A stretch of DNA of 33,982 bases from an uncultured Bacteroidales bacterium (GTDB lineage Bacteria > Bacteroidota > Bacteroidia > Bacteroidales > Lentimicrobiaceae), in NCBI GenBank assembly GCA_937894795.1, contig CALCQV010000168.1, positions 1 to 33,982 on the forward strand, written 5' to 3'. Each line of letters opens with the position of its first letter. Position 1 is the stretch's first letter. Under the pieces are notes generated by a model, which was not told the DNA's origin, made no database searches, and was given only the letters and a program-made list of their open reading frames with translations. This document shows positions 17,551 to 26,700 of this stretch, one piece after another. Position numbers and translations under genes: made by a program.

Positions 17551-18726
17551 ATGCCAAAGCGTGGTTTATTTATTAGCCTGGTAATGTTATCCATGGTATT
17601 ATGTTCCTGTAAAGATAAGGAGCCTGACATACCTAGATGGGTGACCACACCATATACCATTGAAATTCCTCCCTACTTTCCTACACAGTTAAATATTCCT
17701 GATAACAATCCAATGACTGTGGAAGGGATTGCATTAGGCAGATTCCTGTTTTATGATGGCAGGTTATCAGGAAGAACCGAATGTGATTCACTTATGAGCT
17801 GTGGAAGCTGCCATGTACAGGCTAATAATTTCAGGCCCGGCACAGGCAATCCAGCATTCCCTGAGGGAATGCCCATAGGAATAAAAGGGGTGCCAACCAG
17901 TCATGCGGCTTTACCCCTTGTAAACCTGGTTTGGAATCAGAACGGCTATACATGGAATGGCAGTGTTGCTGCATTGGCAGGCGCTTCATATACCGGCAGT
18001 ATTGAGAGTATTGTACTTCACACAATAGTTCATCCAGCTGAACTGGCAGGTGATACAGCTCAAACAGTTGCCCTCATTCAAAGCATCGATGGGTACCCTG
18101 AACTGTTTTATAAAGCATTTGGATCAACTAAAGTAACAGCCAATAGAATTGCCATGGCTATTGCCCAGTTTGTAAGAACTTTAATCTCTGCCAATTCTCG
18201 TTTTGATAAGTATATGCGTGGAGATGTTCAATTGACAACGGAGGAGTTGGAGGGCTTTATTTTATTTACTACTGAAGAAGGTGCCGACTGTTTTCACTGC
18301 CATGGAAGCAGTGGAAATCCTATGTTTACCACTAACCTTTTTTACAATAATGGCAAGGATAGTGTATTTGACGGTTCTGATGACAGGTATTCCATCACAG
18401 CTAGTGTTGCAGACATCGGAGCATATAAAGCAACTACATTAAGGAATATCACCGCAGGTGGCCCATTTATGCATGATGGTCGTTTCAGGACTTTGGATGA
18501 GGTGGTCAATTTTTACTCTCATGAAGTTAAGATGTCAGAGCATATTAGTCCCCTGATGCATCATGTTGCCAATGGTGGAATTCAGTTAACTCCTATTGAA
18601 AAGAATAATCTGAAAGCATTTCTTCAATCATTGACAGATGAAGAATTCTTGAATAATCAACTATTTTCGGCACCTGATGTCTTTCCTGATGGAAAGGAAT
18701 ACATAGAGGTTAAAGGAAGATACTGA
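17551..18726 (+). CDS. Di-heme cytochrome c peroxidase / MauG-like lipoprotein
   Basis: The open frame extends back to 17449, but the ATG at 17551 begins a lipoprotein signal (MPKRGLFISLVMLSMVLCSC; lipid Cys most likely residue 20), so I start there (391 aa). Two heme c sites are visible, CGSCH at about 84-88 and CFHCH at about 247-251, with the family segments GRFLFYDGRLS, RTLISANSRFDKY and GPFMHDGRFRTLDEVV. Family members use the two hemes to reduce hydrogen peroxide or, as in MauG-type proteins, for other oxidations; the exact reaction cannot be told from sequence. The KDKEPD stretch after the lipid Cys hints at surface exposure. It converges on the flavodoxin gene 41 bases away. Confidence 0.92.
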   Translation: MPKRGLFISLVMLSMVLCSCKDKEPDIPRWVTTPYTIEIPPYFPTQLNIPDNNPMTVEGIALGRFLFYDGRLSGRTECDSLMSCGSCHVQANNFRPGTGNPAFPEGMPIGIKGVPTSHAALPLVNLVWNQNGYTWNGSVAALAGASYTGSIESIVLHTIVHPAELAGDTAQTVALIQSIDGYPELFYKAFGSTKVTANRIAMAIAQFVRTLISANSRFDKYMRGDVQLTTEELEGFILFTTEEGADCFHCHGSSGNPMFTTNLFYNNGKDSVFDGSDDRYSITASVADIGAYKATTLRNITAGGPFMHDGRFRTLDEVVNFYSHEVKMSEHISPLMHHVANGGIQLTPIEKNNLKAFLQSLTDEEFLNNQLFSAPDVFPDGKEYIEVKGRY

Positions 18727-18767
18727 TGATCATTGAAGAGGCCTCAACATCAAATGGCATGGAATTG

Positions 18768-19241
18768 CTATTTTTGAATAATGGAACGTATCCATTGGGC
18801 AGCCCGTTCTCTCTCACCTTCTAAAAGAGGCCCTTCCTTGTCTGCTACCAGGAATCCTTCGCAGCTCACAATTTTAGCTCCTTTTTTTTTCAATATCCTT
18901 GAAATTGTTGCAGTGGCGTAACCCCCTCTGTTCACTAGCCAGCGAAGGAATTTGCTCTTGATTGTGTCAATATCAATACGTGTGTCGAATACAATGACCT
19001 TTTTGTTGTTCACACTCTCAGAGGTTACCTTCCCAAGGAATTCGAGCATTGGTTTGCTGGCACTGAATGCCTGGGTTGGAGAGCCAATAAGCATGTATTC
19101 TGCTTTCACAAGTAATTCAAAGTCGGCTTCATTTACATTCATCTCCCGCACATCAAAGCCAATGGTTTTCACTTCATCAGCCATAGTATCCCCTATCTGT
19201 GCTGTATTCCCGAAAAGTGAATCATAAACCAATACTATCAT
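18768..19241 (-). CDS. Flavodoxin family protein
   Basis: The 157-aa cytoplasmic protein has the flavodoxin fold length. The FMN phosphate loop is YDSLFGNTAQIG (residues 6-17), and the second loop LIGSPTQAFSASKPM (about 51-65) fits the flavin ring-binding region. The remaining strands (KKVIVFDT near 79 and AKIVSCEGFLV near 122) complete an alpha/beta sandwich. Its SLFGNT loop is the diverged form found in flavodoxin-domain oxidoreductases rather than in classic FldA. It probably carries electrons in a redox reaction whose partner is not encoded next to it. The neighbouring cytochrome c peroxidase is exported and is unlikely to be the partner. Confidence 0.85.
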   Translation of the reverse strand: MIVLVYDSLFGNTAQIGDTMADEVKTIGFDVREMNVNEADFELLVKAEYMLIGSPTQAFSASKPMLEFLGKVTSESVNNKKVIVFDTRIDIDTIKSKFLRWLVNRGGYATATISRILKKKGAKIVSCEGFLVADKEGPLLEGERERAAQWIRSIIQK

Positions 19242-19306
19242 GGCGTTGTGTTTTATATCTGATGTAAAGCGGCTTGAAAGTACTAAATTTATGTAGACGA
19301 ATTGTC

Positions 19307-20374
19307 TTATCTCTTCCCAATCATGGTAATTAGTTCCAGATCGAAAGTAAGACCCGCATATGCATTGATCTTCCAGGCCCTGTTAGTAGGGATGGCAGTA
19401 CCTGCAACCAACACATCACCAACATTGAAACCATCCTTCAAGACCTCATATTCAGCAATATTGGCGCCTAAATTAAGGTGAAGCACGTCAAACAACTTAA
19501 AATTTGGACCAATATAGAAGTTCTTGAACAAGTTATTCCCACCAAAACCGAGGAAAAATCCCATATCGTATGTCAAAGTGCCGTTTGGCTTGGTAAGATC
19601 CATTATCATGAAGCTTGCTCCTGTAACGTAATCAAATTCCACATTGCTGGAATTCTTATTGTTGATGACATATACCGAAGGATTATTCACATCTTTGGGG
19701 GCCAGTATATAATCAGGAGTCCTGTAATTTTTCAATGCAAACCCCTGAACAACCCTGGTTTTCTTCTTCCTGTTGGTTACTGTAGTATATCTTGATTCAC
19801 AGTCCTTTACCTTGAGTTCGGAATATTTTAATTGCTCACTGGTTTTAATGAGCATCTTTTCTTTCTCCAATAAATTCATCTGTAGGGTATCAATACGGTT
19901 TTCAGCCCGCTCTTTTCCCTGAATTATCTTTTGCATCTCAGAAACTCGCGACATAATGTCGCGATTCTTGTCGTCAAGATTCTCTTTCAAAAGGTTGATC
20001 TCACGATCCTTTCCTTCTAGCTTTGAATCGCGTGAATCAATCTGCCCTTCAAGTTTAACCTTGTCTAATATTGTACTGTTGATTGCTTCACGATAAATAA
20101 TCTCTTTTTCCTGAAAAAGAATCTCTTTTTCACGTTGTATACGCAGCTGTTCTTCAAGATTGCGATTCTTATTCTCAAGTTCGGCTGATAACGCAAGTAC
20201 TTGTTGCTTTTGGTTATTCAGTTGGTCCTTTAAAATATTCAAACTATCCATTAAATTCATAACGGCAGAGTCTGAAATACTTTGTGCTGCAACATTTTGA
20301 CCTTTAAAGAGAAGAATAAGGATTAATAGAGGAAATAAGACCTTTCGTGGTTCGATTGATTGAAAAATTGGCAT
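19307..20374 (-). CDS. Envelope protein with long coiled coil and C-terminal beta domain
   Basis: The frame could start at a TTG at 20401, but that codon lies inside a TAATTTTG promoter box, so the ATG at 20374 is preferred (355 aa). A signal peptide runs to about AAQSISD. Residues about 35-195 are a charged heptad-rich coiled coil (LKDQLNNQKQQVLALSAEL and later KSEKMLIKTSEQ-like heptads). Residues 215-355 are beta-rich, with a FLGFGGNNLFKNFYIGPNFKLF strand pair and a C-terminus (AYAGLTFDLELITMIGKR) that looks like an outer-membrane-barrel-like or porin-adjacent domain. I recognise no named family. A role linking periplasm and outer membrane is possible but not shown. Confidence 0.7.
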   Translation of the reverse strand: MPIFQSIEPRKVLFPLLILILLFKGQNVAAQSISDSAVMNLMDSLNILKDQLNNQKQQVLALSAELENKNRNLEEQLRIQREKEILFQEKEIIYREAINSTILDKVKLEGQIDSRDSKLEGKDREINLLKENLDDKNRDIMSRVSEMQKIIQGKERAENRIDTLQMNLLEKEKMLIKTSEQLKYSELKVKDCESRYTTVTNRKKKTRVVQGFALKNYRTPDYILAPKDVNNPSVYVINNKNSSNVEFDYVTGASFMIMDLTKPNGTLTYDMGFFLGFGGNNLFKNFYIGPNFKLFDVLHLNLGANIAEYEVLKDGFNVGDVLVAGTAIPTNRAWKINAYAGLTFDLELITMIGKR

Positions 20375-20398
20375 CTTTAACTGTATAAATAAGTTGTG

Positions 20399-20406
20399 CA
20401 AAATTA
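20399..20406 (-). promoter_or_regulatory. Probable promoter -7 box of the coiled-coil gene
   Basis: TAATTTTG read leftward is a full -7 consensus match, 24 bases before the ATG at 20374. It overlaps the alternative TTG start at 20401, which argues against that start. No clear TTTG -33 element is present. Confidence 0.55.
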
Positions 20407-20618
20407 ACAGGCTTTTGGAATTTTTTTAATTTCTGCCGATTATTTAACGTATGCACTCTTTTTAAATTATACATTATGAATCTTCAATTTAGAGCTGATC
20501 TTTTAGATTTCACGATCTTCGAACCACTCTCTGCCATGATAGAAGAACACTTTTGATGGGTTGGCATGCATTATATCCTGAAAATTTCATTTAATTTGCA
20601 GATATTATAAAATACGCC

Positions 20619-21491
20619 ATGTCAACATTTAAAAAAGTATCTATTGTCCGCTATAATCTTCTTGGAGCACAGGATGAAAACAATGAAGGAGTAGTTATTA
20701 ACGAGGTTTTCTATGATGAGCAAGGAAACGAAACAGAACATCTCAACTATAATTCCGACGGAGAGCTGGAGGAACACATCAAGCTTGAATTGGTTAATGG
20801 TCTTCCGGTAGATGAACGATTGGAAATGAATGGTGAACTAACGGAACATGCCACCCGCACGTTTGATGAAAATGGAAGGCTCCTCACTGAAACAAGACAA
20901 TATTTGGAAGGAGGTACTGATACTACTTACTTTGAATATGAAGGTGACCGACTGGTATCACGGCTGGTAGTTGATAGCGATGGGGATGAAGGCGAGAAGC
21001 AAACATGGGAATATGAGGATAACCGCTTAATTCGTGAAGTTCATTACAATATATTCGGTAATGTTGAGCTGGAAAGAGTGCCTGAATATGATGAGAATGG
21101 AATGTTGACTGACATTACTGAAACATCCTTCAGGGAAGAGCAGCCTGAAAAGACTATTACCATTTATGATGAGAATGGCCGTATGACTACCGAGAAGCAC
21201 TATGATTCAAAAGAAAGACTGGTAGCCAGAACTACTGTGCAATATAATGAGAATGGAAAACCTGTAAGGTTTGAAGAAGAGAATGTAAGAGGTAAAAAGA
21301 CCACCATTCTTAATTATGATGATGCGGGGAATAATATTACACAAGAAGAAATTGACCAGAACGGTCAGAGAATTAGCCTTGTAGAAAGAGCATTCAACGA
21401 ATCAGGTAATGTTCTGTCAGTTGAAGTTGTTATGGAACCAACACTCTATAATGCCGGAAATCATTATCGACTGGAGTACAAGTATGAATAG
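20619..21491 (+). CDS. Cytosolic YD-repeat-like beta protein, unknown function
   Basis: The 290-aa protein has no signal peptide or membrane segment. From about residue 25 to the end it consists of repeating YDExGNxTxxxxYxxDG and YEDNRLIREVxY units, about 20 residues each, resembling the YD repeats of RHS proteins and MORN_2-like strands. It is very acidic and rich in Glu, Asn, Thr and Tyr. RHS proteins are normally exported and much larger, so this looks like a small relative that stays in the cytoplasm. I do not recognise a family. The lone gene sits 217 bases after the coiled-coil gene's start in the opposite direction; the spacer shows no strong promoter. Confidence 0.75.
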   Translation: MSTFKKVSIVRYNLLGAQDENNEGVVINEVFYDEQGNETEHLNYNSDGELEEHIKLELVNGLPVDERLEMNGELTEHATRTFDENGRLLTETRQYLEGGTDTTYFEYEGDRLVSRLVVDSDGDEGEKQTWEYEDNRLIREVHYNIFGNVELERVPEYDENGMLTDITETSFREEQPEKTITIYDENGRMTTEKHYDSKERLVARTTVQYNENGKPVRFEEENVRGKKTTILNYDDAGNNITQEEIDQNGQRISLVERAFNESGNVLSVEVVMEPTLYNAGNHYRLEYKYE

Positions 21492-21567
21492 ATGGCATTT
21501 GATATAGACCACCGGCTATTGTCAAAATGCGTTTAATTAAAATTTGCCATGGGCAAAATTGGCTGTC

Positions 21568-22287
21568 TTAACCTTTTGTTTTCTTGAAGCGCTGTTTGTT
21601 ATCCGAGGTCATCTTTTCACACGCATACTGGAATATCAGTCGCGGAGCCGTATCCTTGTATTTCATCAAATACATCTCAACCCTCTCGGGAAATAGTTTC
21701 CAGGCTTCACGCAGGAACCAACCTACTCCCTGATGGACTTCGCGTTCCGAATCCTTCATAAGAGGATCAATTATGGCAAGCAGTTCATCTAAAGGCGCAC
21801 TTTTAAGCGATTTAATGAAAGTAACAGGAACACATCGGCGCTGAAATTTGAATTCAGAAGATATCCAAGGTTTGAAATCGCTGATGGTAACGGCATTTTG
21901 TGACACGAACAACGGCAATATTAACATTCCAAGTGTGTCGGCATGTGCCCAATTGTTTATTCCAATTTCAAACAATGATTCTACTTTATAAAATGTTGCT
22001 TTGTCGAACTTCTTCTTCATCTGCAACAACATGATAAGCACAAATGATGTTTCCTCGTATTTGCCACTTTTCATCAGTAATGGTGCTGTTTCAAAGATCA
22101 AATCGAAAGTGATTATATCCCTTTCGATCAATTCCTTTTTTTTGGCATCCATCAAAGCCTGGGTTAATCCCCATGCATCATAGCCACCTTTGAAATAGCG
22201 ACTGTATTTTTTCACCATTGCTTCATCAGCATTGTCAATGCAGTATTTTCTGAGCTCATTGAAAAGCTCATTTGCGGTTAGATTCAT
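21568..22287 (-). CDS. DNA alkylation repeat (AlkD-like) protein
   Basis: The ATG at 22287 (MNLTANELFNELRKY) is preferred to a TTG at 22305, giving 239 aa. The all-helical sequence has the DNA-alkylation-repeat family landmarks: the AYDAWGLTQ-like GGYDAWGLTQALM segment near residue 45, DTLGMLILPLF near 118, and EREVHQGVGWFLREAWKLFP near 185. AlkD-type proteins are HEAT-like base excision glycosylases that remove alkylated purines without base flipping. Many uncharacterised members lack activity, and I cannot verify the active-site Trp/Asp set from memory. The repair role is thus family-based. No operon partner is visible. Confidence 0.85.
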   Translation of the reverse strand: MNLTANELFNELRKYCIDNADEAMVKKYSRYFKGGYDAWGLTQALMDAKKKELIERDIITFDLIFETAPLLMKSGKYEETSFVLIMLLQMKKKFDKATFYKVESLFEIGINNWAHADTLGMLILPLFVSQNAVTISDFKPWISSEFKFQRRCVPVTFIKSLKSAPLDELLAIIDPLMKDSEREVHQGVGWFLREAWKLFPERVEMYLMKYKDTAPRLIFQYACEKMTSDNKQRFKKTKG

Positions 22288-22418
22288 CGTTGTGAGATTT
22301 ATCAAGTAAAATTAGTGAATCTTTTTGCCTTTGGATGTGATGACTTTTAAAAAGTAACCATGAATGAGAACCATTATGATTACCGAATAATTTGGAAACA
22401 ATAGGGATTCATTTTAGT

Positions 22419-22518
22419 CAACTCCAGTACAACTCCAGTACAGGTCCAGTGCAACTCCAGTAATTATCAAGATTTACTGGAGTTGCACTGGAGTTACACT
22501 GGAGTTGCACTGGACCTG
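22419..22518. repeat. Inverted array of eight 11-bp units forming a 44-bp-arm hairpin
   Basis: Left arm: four adjacent 11-bp units, CAACTCCAGTA, CAACTCCAGTA, CAGGTCCAGTG, CAACTCCAGTA (22419-22462). A 12-base loop (22463-22474) follows. Right arm: four units on the opposite orientation (22475-22518), which read as reverse complements CAACTCCAGTA, TAACTCCAGTG, CAACTCCAGTG, CAGGTCCAGTG. Paired from the loop outward, 11/11, 8/11, 10/11 and 8/11 positions match (37 of 44). No unit is found elsewhere in the window on inspection. The repeat is neither a terminator with a U-tract nor a CRISPR array. Confidence 0.9.
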
Positions 22519-22718
22519 ATAAAAATAATGCATTACTCGAATATCGATTATTTCAGAAGAAAAATGGATTGATGAGGACATACTATTATAGCATGACATC
22601 ATTATTCATTTTGTCAGTCAGAAACCAGGAATATCCAAAAATGGAATATAACCCAACAGTGTGAGTTCAGGAAATAGTGAAATACAGGGAATTATTAAAT
22701 ATAATGGTGATGCTGCTT

Positions 22719-22868
22719 TTACTTTTTAACCTTGCCAGTTTTCTTCTTATTGTTGGTCTTCTCTTCACGCTTTTTTTTATTGCGTGGAAGTTCTGCATAC
22801 AAGCTTTCAGTCTCAGTTTCAGTTAAAACACTAATGAACTTCCCATCCTTATAGATCATCCCTTTCAT
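22719..22868 (-). CDS. 49-aa lysine-rich small protein
   Basis: An ATG-initiated frame of 49 codons ends in TAA. The N-terminal half (MKGMIYKDGKFISVLTETET) looks like folded protein with a short beta hairpin, and the C-terminal half from residue 30 is strongly basic (RNKKKREEK then NNKKKTGKVKK), as in small RNA- or ribosome-associated proteins. There is no signal peptide. It stands alone with no partner gene nearby, and no strong promoter box was found, so this is a candidate gene rather than a confirmed one. I recognise no family. Confidence 0.5.
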   Translation of the reverse strand: MKGMIYKDGKFISVLTETETESLYAELPRNKKKREEKTNNKKKTGKVKK

Positions 22869-23151
22869 AATAATGAGTTTTGTTTGTATTTGACTAAGTG
22901 TTCATGTAGAATAAAAAAACAGTATTCAAAGTTGTAAAAAGCTTCCCGGCTCTTATAAGAAGATACTGGTTAAAATGCTTTATCCTACAAGTATCATGTA
23001 ACAAAAATAACAATAAATTAAATATAAGCAAGACTTTACACGAAAAAAACAAGTTAAAGAAAATGAATATCTGTAAATCAATTTAATCAGTGGTGTGTTA
23101 GTATTTGGAGATTAAGTACTTAACATTATTAACAACAAAAAATCAACGAAA

Positions 23152-23697
23152 ATGAAAAAGCTAATTTCACTAATTATTTTACTTACAGTATCGGCATTTA
23201 TCACTTATGGGGTAATAGCCCAGACAGAGACTGAGATCAAACAGAAAGTTGAGAAGTTGAACAAGGAGATGGCTGATGCAATGATAGCAGGAGACCATGA
23301 TAAGAATCTGGCATTTTATACCAACGATGTGATTTCTTTGCCAAGTTACGACAAGATGATGGTTGGGAAAATGGAGATCAAGAACGCAATGGAGAAAATG
23401 AAAAGCTCAGGTTGGAAAGTAAAGAGTTGCAATTTTGAGACTGTTTCATTGGAAACCAATGGAAACATCGTAACAGAAATTGGCAAATACAGGATGGAAA
23501 TGGCCAAGGAAGGAATGGCTATGCCTATAAAGGATGAGGGAAAATACATTACACGCTGGGAAAAACAGTCGGACGGTTCATTGAAGATCAAGACTGAAAT
23601 GTGGAATTCCGATATCAATCCATGGGAGGAGATGAGCGCAATGAAGGATAAGCAAGGAAAGTCTATGATGGGTGAGACAAAGGATAAAGAATACTAA
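23152..23697 (+). CDS. Secreted NTF2-like (DUF4440/SnoaL-like) protein
   Basis: The 181-aa protein has a signal peptide (MKKLISLIILLT to IAQ). Residues about 26-145 form a cone-shaped NTF2-like domain: helices KVEKLNKEMADAMIAGDHDKN, then the DVISLPSYDKMMVGK strand, and the KYRMEMAKEG and KYITRWEKQSDGSLKIKTEMWNSD strands. This is the DUF4440/ketosteroid-isomerase-like superfamily, where function varies and often remains unknown. The C-terminal 30 residues are Met-, Lys- and Asp-rich (EEMSAMKDKQGKSMMGETKDKEY) and likely disordered. A strong terminator at 23736-23769 closes the gene. Confidence 0.8.
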   Translation: MKKLISLIILLTVSAFITYGVIAQTETEIKQKVEKLNKEMADAMIAGDHDKNLAFYTNDVISLPSYDKMMVGKMEIKNAMEKMKSSGWKVKSCNFETVSLETNGNIVTEIGKYRMEMAKEGMAMPIKDEGKYITRWEKQSDGSLKIKTEMWNSDINPWEEMSAMKDKQGKSMMGETKDKEY

Positions 23698-23735
23698 AAA
23701 TGTTTAAACAGAAAACAGTTAATTGATAATGTATG

Positions 23736-23769
23736 GAAGATCATAGCCTATGCTATGATCTTCTTTTTT
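23736..23769 (+). terminator. Rho-independent terminator overlapping the end of the convergent kinase gene
   Basis: GAAGATCATAGC (23736-23747) pairs perfectly with GCTATGATCTTC (23752-23763) around the loop CTAT, followed by six Ts. It ends the transcript of the NTF2-like gene. The right arm lies inside the last codons of the opposite-strand histidine kinase, whose stop codon is at 23748-23750. Confidence 0.9.
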
Positions 23770-26700
23770 GAGTGTTTCTTAATTGTCTCGAGCAGTGTTT
23801 CTTTCTTGGCAGGTTTGCTTAAATAATCAATGCATCCACATTCAAGGGCTTTCTCCCTATCGTCTGATAATGCAAATGCGGTTAAGGCAACTATTGGAAT
23901 ATCACTTTTCTTTTTAAGGATTTGACGGGTTGCTTCCAGGCCATCCATAATCGGCATTTTGATATCCATTAAAACCAGCGAGATATCAGGATGCTCCATG
24001 CAAATCTGAATGGCTTCCTCCCCATTGTATGCCCTGAAAAGTTTAATGTTATATTTCGAAAGCATTCTGTTAAGGTATATGAAGCTTATCTCATCGTCTT
24101 CAGCAATTAGTATTTTAAGATCACTGAGAATACTTTCATGTACATCAGATAAACTGTTAGATGCTTTCCTTTGAACATGAATTTTCTTGTAAGGGATTGT
24201 GAATCTGAAGGTAGTTCCACTGCCTACTTTTGATTCGAGGGAGATGTCGCCACCCATCATTTCAATATAAGCCTTGGCAATTGAAAGCCCTAAACCTGAA
24301 CCTTCATAATCACGGGCTATTGAAGTGTCAGCCTGAACAAATCGTTCAAAGATCCGCTCCATGTGATTATGAGGTATTCCTATACCTGTATCGGTAATCT
24401 TGAATGCCAGTTTGTCATCAAATAAATGTGCGCCGAAGGTTACAGATCCGGATTTCGTAAACTTGATTGCATTCTTGATCAGGTTAATTAGTACTGATTG
24501 TAATTTTGTATTGTCCGTTTTAACATTCTTACAATCCTCGTCCAGCAGTGATGAAATGGATAATTGAAGTTCTTTAACTTCAGCCTCGGGTCTAAAGAAA
24601 TTATACAATCCTTGAAGTACCTGATTGATATCTACTGTGGATTCATTTAACGTGCTTTGCCCTGATTCTATTTTTGAAATATCAATTATATCGTTAATAG
24701 TACTGAGTAGCCTTTGACTGCTGGTTTTTACAATTCGAATATATTCATCAAACTGGTCACTGGTCAGCCCTGGTTGTTGTAATAAATCCATAAAACCAAG
24801 AATGCCGTTCATGGGAGTGCGTATTTCATGGCTCATATTTGCCAGGAATGCTGTTTTTAGGTGGTCACTCTCTTCTGCCTTCAACTTGGCAGCTACGAGT
24901 TCTGAATGCGTTTCCTTTTGCTCTGATATATCCTCATAAACCATAACATAATGACGAATCTCACTTTCGTCGTCCAAAATGGGGGAAACAACTATTTTAG
25001 CCCAAATGCTTCCGCCATCTTTCCTGCGATCCTCAAATTCACCTGTCCATATTTCTCCTGCGCTGATTACATTCCACACTTCTGACTCCAATGATTGATA
25101 TCTATCACTGGTATGCAATATTTTATTGATATTAATATTGATTTCATCAGGATTGTAACCCGTAAGCTCGGTCATTCTTGAATTTACAAATTCAACAGCG
25201 CCCTCTGGATCAATGATTACTATACCTATTGGACTTTGCTCTATTGATTGGATAAGCAATTTTACCTGCTGTTTGGCTTTCTTCTTTTCAGTCACATCGT
25301 GTACTATGGAATGCAAGAAAGTCTTACCTGAAATGACTATTCTACTGCTGAATACTTCAACATCACATATTGATCCATCCTTTTTCCGATGTTTAAATTC
25401 AAAGTGAACCTTCTGCCTTTCTATTACCTTCTGTATTTCATCTTTTATCCTTGATTCCTGAATTATGTTGATACGGCCGATATTCAGCCCTATCAGTTCT
25501 TCACGTTCATAACCATAGAATAAAGCGGCTGCTTCATTTGCATCAGCAATGTCATAAGTCTGGGCATCAATGAGTAATTTAACGGCTGAATGATCTTCAA
25601 ATAGCTTCCTGAATTTCAATTCACTGTCCTGAAGTGCATCCTGGGCAATCTTTATGTCAGTAATATCATTTGCAAGCACATGACGGGCAATCCGCTTGTT
25701 ATACATTACCTCATGTGACTTTATGCTTACATATATCGTTTCGCCATTTTTCTTCAGGTGCCTCCATATCCCGGCATTATTATATGGTTTAACTGTTTTG
25801 GAAACATCATCAATAAGTTTGTCTATATCATCTTTTGGTCGGATATCCTTAATAGTCATTGAGAGGAATTCATTCCTGGTATAACCATAATGCAATACAG
25901 CCGCTTCATTTACCTCAAGGAACTGTAGTGTATTGATATCATATATCCACATTGGCTGTGGACTATCCTCAAACATTCGGTAGTATTTCTCTTCACTCTC
26001 AATGAGAGCTTCTTCTCTTCTACGTTCATCAGTTTGATTACGTAAAATCAAGACTGCCCCTATAATTTTTGATGACTCATCTTTGATAGGTGCTATACTA
26101 TCTGAAACCGGAATTCTATTACCGTTACGTGAAATAAGTATGGTTTTACTGCCAACTGAAATCACTTCGCCATCTTTTATTACTTGTGTGATGGGATTTT
26201 CGAGTGCATGGCCGGTCGTTTCATCAATTATGTTGAGTATTTCAAAAAGTTTTTTATTTATTACTTCTGCCTCCTGAAAGCCGGTTAGTTGCTCGGCTTC
26301 TTTATTCATTAAGGTAATATTACCTGAAAGATCTGTAATGAACACCGCATCACCAATGCTATACAGAGTGGTTCTAAACTCTTTTTGCGATTTCAAAAGC
26401 GATTTATAAATATTCCTTTGACGCAAAGAATAAAAGAAGGATAATACTGTTATCGCCACTAGGAGTACCATGATAGAGAGGAGAAAAATCAACATTGCCT
26501 GTTGATTGAAAGTCCTGAACAATTCACTTTGGTCAGTTTTAGAGAAAAGAATCCAGGGAGTTCCCGGGATTTCTTTCATATAGGCTAGCACATTCTTTCC
26601 ACGATTATCTTTACTCAGATAGATACCGTGTTTTTCAATTAACGGTTTTTCAATCAAACCATTCAATGCATACTTGCGCCCTTGTTCGGGGAATCCATTA

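Larger units (their letters stand above)
22306..23151. other. 846-bp gap with inverted repeat array and small ORF
   Basis: No long gene lies here. The gap holds the 100-bp inverted 11-mer array (22419-22518) and a 49-codon ORF (22719-22868, -), each listed separately. The stretches 22519-22718 and 22869-23151 are AT-rich with stops in all frames. I see no promoter box, tRNA or mobile-element ends in them beyond the immediate upstream region of the gene at 23152. Confidence 0.6.

Noticed and set aside
22419..22518. CRISPR array
   Set aside because: Units are 11 bp, adjacent without spacers, and arranged in two opposing arms; no cas genes are near.
23152..23697. Metal-binding or copper chaperone role for the Met-rich C-terminus of the NTF2-like protein
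   Set aside because: Methionines are spread over the whole protein with no clear MxxM clusters typical of copper sites.
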